From Burkholderiales bacterium (lineage in GTDB: Bacteria; Pseudomonadota; Gammaproteobacteria; Burkholderiales; SG8-41), in contig DATAJS010000010.1 in NCBI GenBank assembly GCA_036262035.1, positions 496,001-560,000 on the forward strand: a stretch of DNA of 64,000 bases. The letters are read 5' to 3'. This document shows positions 59,752 through 64,000 of this stretch, in pieces. The position numbers and the translations under genes are program-made. Position 1 is the stretch's first letter; every line of letters starts with the position of its first letter. The notes below the pieces were generated by a model that searched no databases, was not told the origin of the DNA, and saw only the letters and a program-made list of their open reading frames with translations.

Positions 59752-61593
59752 ATGAAGCGAACGCTCGTAACCGCCGTGCTGTTGTCGTGCGCCGGGACCG
59801 CCGGTGCGGCGGACCTGCTGGAGGTCTATCGTCTTGCCCGCAGCTCGGACCCGACCTACGCCTCCGCCAAGAGCGGCTGGGCGGCCGCCCAGGAGCGCAT
59901 TCCCCAGGCGCGCGCCGGGCTGCTCCCGCTCGCCCAGGTTGCGGCGTCGACGCAGTACAGCGACCGGACGATCACCTTCCGTGACGACTCGGTGCCGCGC
60001 CAGAACACCCAGTTCGGCACGAACAACGTGAGCCTGACCGTCACCCAGCCGCTGTATCGGCGGCAGAACTCGATCGCCTACGAGCAGGCCCGGACCCAGG
60101 TGCAGCAGGCCGACGCGCAGCTCGCGCTCGCCGCCCAGGACCTGATCCTGCGCGCGGCGCAGGCGTATTTCGACGTCCTGCTCGCCCACGACAACGTCGC
60201 GCTCGCCGAAGCCCAGAAGACCGCCATCGGTCAGCAGCTCGAGCAGGCCAAGCGCAACTTCGAGGTCGGCACCGCGACCATCACCGACACGCACGAAGCG
60301 CAGGCGCGCTACGACCTCACCGCCGCGCAGGAGATCGCCGCGCGCAACGATCTCGAGCTGCGCCGCCGCGCGCTCGAGCAGACCATCGGCCGCGCCTCGC
60401 CGGAGCTCGCGCCGCTGGGCGCGCGCTTCACCCTCAAGGCGCCCGAGCCCGCCGACATGGGGTCCTGGGTCGAGCTCGCGCTGCAGGCGAACCTGCAGGT
60501 GCAGGTTGCGCGCAGCGCCCAGACCTTCGCGCAGCAGGAGATCGAGCGCAACCGCGCCGCGCACCTGCCGACGCTCGACCTGTTCGGGACCCTCTCCAAC
60601 GTCGGCGCCGGCGCCGGCACGCTGACCTCGGTCGGCAACGACACGCGCACCAGCGGCGTCGGCGTGCAGCTCGCGCTGCCGATCTACTCGGGCGGCCTGG
60701 TGAGCTCGCGCGTGCGCGAAGCGATCGCCAACCAGTCGCGCGCTTCCGACGACCTCGAAGCCGCGCGCCGCACCGCCGAATTCAACGCGCGCCAGGCGTA
60801 TCTGGGCATCACCAGCGGCATCGCACAGGTGCGCGCGCTCGAAGCCGCGCTCGTCTCGACGCAGAGCCAGCTCGATTCGACGCGCGTCGGCCAGGAAGTC
60901 GGCGTGCGCACCCAGGTCGACGTGCTCAACGCGCAGCAGCTCCTATTCAGCGCGCAGCGCGACCTGGCGCAATCCAAATACACCTACGTGCTCTCGCTGC
61001 TGCGGCTCGAAGCCGCGATCGGCGAGCTCACCGAGTCCGACCTCGTCGCGGTCAACCAGTGGCTCGATCCCCAGGGCGTCGCCGGCAAACAGGCGGTCGT
61101 CGCGGTGCCGCCGCCCGCCGAGCCGGTGATCTCGACGGCCAAGCCGATCCCGCCCGCGGTCGTCGCGAAGATGATCGCGAAGCCCGAAGCGAAGGCCGCG
61201 GCAAAACCCGAGGCGAAGCCTGTCGACGCGAGCGCCGAAGTGACCCAGGCGGTGCAGGCGTGGGCGCGCGCGTGGGCCGCCAACGACGTCGATCAGTACC
61301 TCGCGTTCTACGCGCCCGATTTCGAGACGCCCGGCGGCGTCCCGCGCGAGCGCTGGTCCGCCGAGCGCCGCACGCGCATCCAGAAGCCGCGGACGATCGA
61401 GGTCGAAGTGAGTGCGCCGCAGGTCAGGATCGAGAGCGCCGATCGCGCGGTGGCGACGTTCCGCCAGCACTACCGGTCGGGCGCGCTCGACCTCGACAGC
61501 GACAAGACGATGGTGCTGGTCAGGCGCGGCGACCGCTGGCTGATCCAGCAGGAGAAAGTGACGGCCGAGTCCCCCAGGACCGCGACGCGTTAG
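59752..61593 (+). CDS. TolC family outer-membrane channel fused to an NTF2-like domain
   Basis: A 613-residue protein. A signal peptide (MKRTLVTAVLLSCAGTAGA) is followed by a TolC fold to about residue 460, with LEVYRLARSSDPTYASAKSG, QPLYRRQNSIAYEQA, QAYFDVLLAHDNVALAEA, VGTATITDTHEAQARYDL and the second-half equivalents LPIYSGGLVSSRVREA and VGVRTQVDVLNAQQ. An Ala/Lys/Pro linker (KPEAK repeats) leads to a C-terminal SnoaL/NTF2-like domain at about 494-605 (VQAWARAWAANDVDQYLAFY ... DRWLIQQEKV). Ordinary TolC proteins lack this. It should form the outer-membrane exit duct. ATG 59752 is chosen for the signal peptide. Confidence 0.92.
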   Translation: MKRTLVTAVLLSCAGTAGAADLLEVYRLARSSDPTYASAKSGWAAAQERIPQARAGLLPLAQVAASTQYSDRTITFRDDSVPRQNTQFGTNNVSLTVTQPLYRRQNSIAYEQARTQVQQADAQLALAAQDLILRAAQAYFDVLLAHDNVALAEAQKTAIGQQLEQAKRNFEVGTATITDTHEAQARYDLTAAQEIAARNDLELRRRALEQTIGRASPELAPLGARFTLKAPEPADMGSWVELALQANLQVQVARSAQTFAQQEIERNRAAHLPTLDLFGTLSNVGAGAGTLTSVGNDTRTSGVGVQLALPIYSGGLVSSRVREAIANQSRASDDLEAARRTAEFNARQAYLGITSGIAQVRALEAALVSTQSQLDSTRVGQEVGVRTQVDVLNAQQLLFSAQRDLAQSKYTYVLSLLRLEAAIGELTESDLVAVNQWLDPQGVAGKQAVVAVPPPAEPVISTAKPIPPAVVAKMIAKPEAKAAAKPEAKPVDASAEVTQAVQAWARAWAANDVDQYLAFYAPDFETPGGVPRERWSAERRTRIQKPRTIEVEVSAPQVRIESADRAVATFRQHYRSGALDLDSDKTMVLVRRGDRWLIQQEKVTAESPRTATR

Positions 61594-61600
61594 GGAACCC

Positions 61601-63058
61601 ATGGACACGAGCACGCAACGCAAGCCGGCCTTCGACGCGCAGCCGCCCTCGCAGCAGCGCGGCATCTTCTCGCTCATCAACCGCGCTTCGACGCCTGCTC
61701 ACGCGATGGCCGCACGCGTGCTCGAGCTCCAGGCGACGGTGCTGTCGCACGAATCGTTCGAAGCCGCGGCCGCGGCTTTCGCGGGCGAGGTCGCGCAGCT
61801 CCTGGCGTTCGACCGCGCCGCGATCGGTTTCATCAAAGGCAGCCACGTGCGCGTCGTCGCGATGTCCAACACCGCCGAAGCCGACCGCGCGCACGAGCTC
61901 AACGATGCGTTCAGCTCGGCGATGGAAGAAGCGATCGACCAGTCGAGCACGATCGTGCTGCCGGTCGAGGCCGGCGCGCGGCCGCTGATCACGCTGGCGA
62001 ACGCGACGCTTTCCCGGCGTTACGGCGGCGCGGTGCTCACGGTGCCGCTGGTGCGGCGGGGTGTAGCGTTCGGCGCGATGACGCTGGCGCGCGCGGACGG
62101 CGAGCGCCCGTCGCGCGAAGACATCGCGCTGGCCGAGCACATCGCCGCGATGACCGGCCCGCTGCTGGAATTGAAGCGCGACGGCGAGAAGTCGTGGCAC
62201 TCGCGCCTCGGCGACGTGCTCAAGCGCTGCGGCCGCGCGCTGGTCTCGCCCGGCCACACCGCGGGCAAGGCCGCCGCGGTCGGGCTCGGATTGCTCATCG
62301 CGTTGCTCTGCTTCGTTCCGGTCTCGTATCGCGTCGGCGCGCAGGCGCGCGTCGAAGGCTCGGTGCAGCGCGCGCTGGTCGCGCCGTCCGACGGCTTCCT
62401 GCGCACCGTGAACGTGCGGCCCGGCGACCGCGTGAAAGCCGACCAGGTGCTGGTCGAGATGGCCGGGGAAGACCTCGACGCCGAGCGCCGCAAGTGGCAG
62501 AGCGAGCTCACCCAGCACGAGAACGCCGCCTCCGCCGCGCTCGCCCGCAGCGACCGCGCGCAGTACGTGATCAACCAGTCCAAAGCCGACGAAGCGCGCG
62601 CCCAGCTCGACCTCGTCGAGCGCCAGCTCGGCCGCGCGCGCGTGGTCGCGCCGTTCGACGGCATCGTCATCAAGGGCGATCTCACCCAATCGCTCGGCGC
62701 GCCGCTGCGGCGGGGCGACGTGCTCGTCACCGTCGCGCCCGCGGACCAGTTCCGCCTGCTGATCGAAGTCGACGAGCGCGACATCGGCGACGTGCGCGCC
62801 GGCCAGACCGGCAGCGTCGCGCTGGGCGCGATCGACCGCGCCCTGTCGTTCAAGGTCGCGCGCGTGACGCCGGTCGCCACGACCCGGGAAGGCCGCAACT
62901 TCTTCGAGGTCGAAGCCGAGCTGGCCGAAGCCGCGCCGCTGCGGCCGGGCCTGCGCGGCGTCGCCAAGATCGATGCGGGCACGAGCTCGATCGCGTGGGC
63001 GTGGACCCACCGCCTCGTTCAGTGGGCGCGTCTCACGCTGTTCCAGTGGGGCTTGTAA
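61601..63058 (+). CDS. HlyD-type adaptor fused to an N-terminal cytoplasmic GAF domain
   Basis: A 485-residue inner-membrane protein. Residues about 45-190 form a GAF domain (FEAAAAAFAGEVAQLLAFDR, VPLVRRGVAFGAMTLARADG); a single membrane helix is at 222-243 (AGKAAAVGLGLLIALLCFVP); the periplasmic part has the lipoyl/HlyD halves VAPSDGFLRTVNVRPGDRV and VVAPFDGIVIKGDL around a helical hairpin, followed by a beta-barrel. A sensor domain on the cytoplasmic side of a membrane-fusion protein is unusual and suggests signal-gated assembly. It starts eight bases after the TolC stop. Confidence 0.9.
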   Translation: MDTSTQRKPAFDAQPPSQQRGIFSLINRASTPAHAMAARVLELQATVLSHESFEAAAAAFAGEVAQLLAFDRAAIGFIKGSHVRVVAMSNTAEADRAHELNDAFSSAMEEAIDQSSTIVLPVEAGARPLITLANATLSRRYGGAVLTVPLVRRGVAFGAMTLARADGERPSREDIALAEHIAAMTGPLLELKRDGEKSWHSRLGDVLKRCGRALVSPGHTAGKAAAVGLGLLIALLCFVPVSYRVGAQARVEGSVQRALVAPSDGFLRTVNVRPGDRVKADQVLVEMAGEDLDAERRKWQSELTQHENAASAALARSDRAQYVINQSKADEARAQLDLVERQLGRARVVAPFDGIVIKGDLTQSLGAPLRRGDVLVTVAPADQFRLLIEVDERDIGDVRAGQTGSVALGAIDRALSFKVARVTPVATTREGRNFFEVEAELAEAAPLRPGLRGVAKIDAGTSSIAWAWTHRLVQWARLTLFQWGL

Positions 63059-63061
63059 GCC

Positions 63062-64000
63062 GTGCGCGAATCGCTCTTCAGCCCGCTGTGGTACAGGGTC
63101 GCTGAAAAGCATCCGCACCTCTCGCCCGAGGTGCGCGTGCTGCGCCAGCAGGTGCGCGACGAGCGCTGGTACCTGCTCGTCAATCCCGCCAACGGCCGGC
63201 AGTTCCGCGTCAACGCCGAAGCTTGGGCGTTCATCGGGCGCTGCGACGGCAACCTCTCGGTCGAGCAGGTGTGGAACACGCTGCTCGAGCAGTATCGCGA
63301 CGACGCGCCGACCCAGAACGACGTCATCCAGCTCCTCGCCCAGCTCGACGAGCACGAGCTCCTCGCCTACGAGCACGCGGCCGATCCCGCCGCGCTGGAG
63401 CGCCGCCGCAGCGAGCGCGCCAAAGCCAAGGCGCAGGGCTTCGTCAATCCGTTCGCGATGCGCGTGCCGCTCGGCGATCCGTCGAAGTTCCTCCAAAAGT
63501 TCGGAGCGCTGCCGCGCTTCCTCTTCAACCGCTACACGTTCGCGCTGTGGACGCTCGTCGTCGTCGCGGCGTTTTTCGCCGCGGCCTCGCACTGGGACGG
63601 TCTGTCGAAGCATGCCGGCAGCTACATGGGCACGCCGCGCTACCTGCTGCTGGCGTGGATCGTCTTTCCGATATTGAAAGCGCTGCACGAGCTCGCGCAC
63701 GCGCTGACGGTGCGCCGCTGGGGCGGCACGGTGCAGGGGATGGGGTTCAGCCTGTTCGTGCTCGTGCCCGCGCCGTACGTCGACGCGTCGGCCGCCGCCG
63801 GTTTCCGCTCGCGCTACCAGCGCGTGATCGTCGGCGCCGCGGGCATGATGGCCGAGCTCGTCGTCGCGTCGCTCGCGCTGCTCGTCTGGCTCAACGTCCA
63901 GCCCGGCCTCGTCGCCGATCTCGCGTTCGTCACGATGTTCATCGCGAGCGTGACGACGGTGATCTTCAACGCCAACCCGCTGCTGCCGTTCGACGCGTAC
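63062..64000 (+). CDS. Membrane protein with PqqD-like region and M50 (site-2 protease) fold (3' partial)
   Basis: The first 313 codons are visible and the gene runs off the window. Residues about 25-110 resemble a PqqD/peptide-binding winged helix (LLVNPANGRQFRVNAEAWAF, LLAQLDEHELL). Hydrophobic segments then begin near residue 160. HELAH at 209-213 is the zinc motif of M50 metalloproteases, and NPLLPFDAY at 305-313 is the second metal motif, with D311. GTG 63062 lies three bases after the HlyD stop. Such M50/PqqD proteins often occur next to HlyD and TolC genes. It could cleave the membrane anchor of the giant protein; that is inference. Confidence 0.88.
   Translation, partial: MRESLFSPLWYRVAEKHPHLSPEVRVLRQQVRDERWYLLVNPANGRQFRVNAEAWAFIGRCDGNLSVEQVWNTLLEQYRDDAPTQNDVIQLLAQLDEHELLAYEHAADPAALERRRSERAKAKAQGFVNPFAMRVPLGDPSKFLQKFGALPRFLFNRYTFALWTLVVVAAFFAAASHWDGLSKHAGSYMGTPRYLLLAWIVFPILKALHELAHALTVRRWGGTVQGMGFSLFVLVPAPYVDASAAAGFRSRYQRVIVGAAGMMAELVVASLALLVWLNVQPGLVADLAFVTMFIASVTTVIFNANPLLPFDAY

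Overview
The window is a GC-rich chromosomal segment of a betaproteobacterium, most likely an unclassified member of Burkholderiales. The grounds are the rimM-trmD-rplS order, the abundance of orphan Bug (TctC-type) periplasmic receptors (four complete genes plus a possible signal-peptide remnant, with no TctA or TctB partner), family III CoA-transferases, DUF4124 proteins and a PQQ dehydrogenase with its own cytochrome c. No rRNA, tRNA, insertion sequence, phage gene or CRISPR array was seen.

Layout. 1-1639: translation genes rimM (cut by the window edge), trmD, rplS, then a large helical-repeat exported protein whose signal peptide overlaps the rplS terminator. 3487-16921: a GntR/UTRA regulator diverges from a long catabolic operon that holds a two-subunit UxaA/SuyAB-type hydro-lyase, the B, C and D subunits of a fumarate reductase/succinate dehydrogenase-like complex, a cytosolic-type sulfatase, a Bug receptor, a two-subunit class I fumarase/tartrate dehydratase, an FkbM methyltransferase, an SdhA-like flavoprotein lacking the flavin-linking His, an Ldh2 dehydrogenase, a cupin and a D-2-hydroxyacid dehydrogenase. 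Together these could take a hydroxylated or sulfonated C3/C4 acid into the TCA cycle and the quinone pool. 16922-31918: cysteine synthase, a beta-propeller lipoprotein, DUF72, DUF4124, aldo/keto reductase, SDR, histone H1-like protein, CoA-transferase plus thioesterase, cyclase, quinone reductase, malonyl-CoA decarboxylase. 32016-41484: a LigJ-like hydratase, HpcH aldolase, second CoA-transferase, methyltransferase, AroQ-like and PanE-like proteins, an odd ClpX paralogue and a solute-binding protein. 41692-45715: PQQ dehydrogenase/cytochrome c, two repeat-bearing small proteins and a Crp/Fnr regulator.

45869-64000 is the most striking part. A membrane GAF-GGDEF-EAL protein is divergent from a 3280-residue surface protein with an N-terminal EPRIL (LEPR-type) motif, a DUF4347 domain with a possible His/Cys dyad, a LamG-like domain, two 580-residue modules, eleven 121-residue modules and a C-terminal membrane anchor. 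It is followed by a diguanylate cyclase, a TolC protein fused to an NTF2-like domain, a HlyD adaptor fused to a cytoplasmic GAF domain, and a protein with a PqqD-like region and an M50 site-2-protease fold that runs off the end. No ABC ATPase is present. This reads as a dedicated export, anchoring or processing system for the giant protein under cyclic-di-GMP control.

The intergenic spaces carry at least seven families of 50-130 bp inverted repeats, several built from short tandem units, and two of them separate subunit genes of one enzyme. Function calls rest on motif reading and memory of protein families. No database search was possible.
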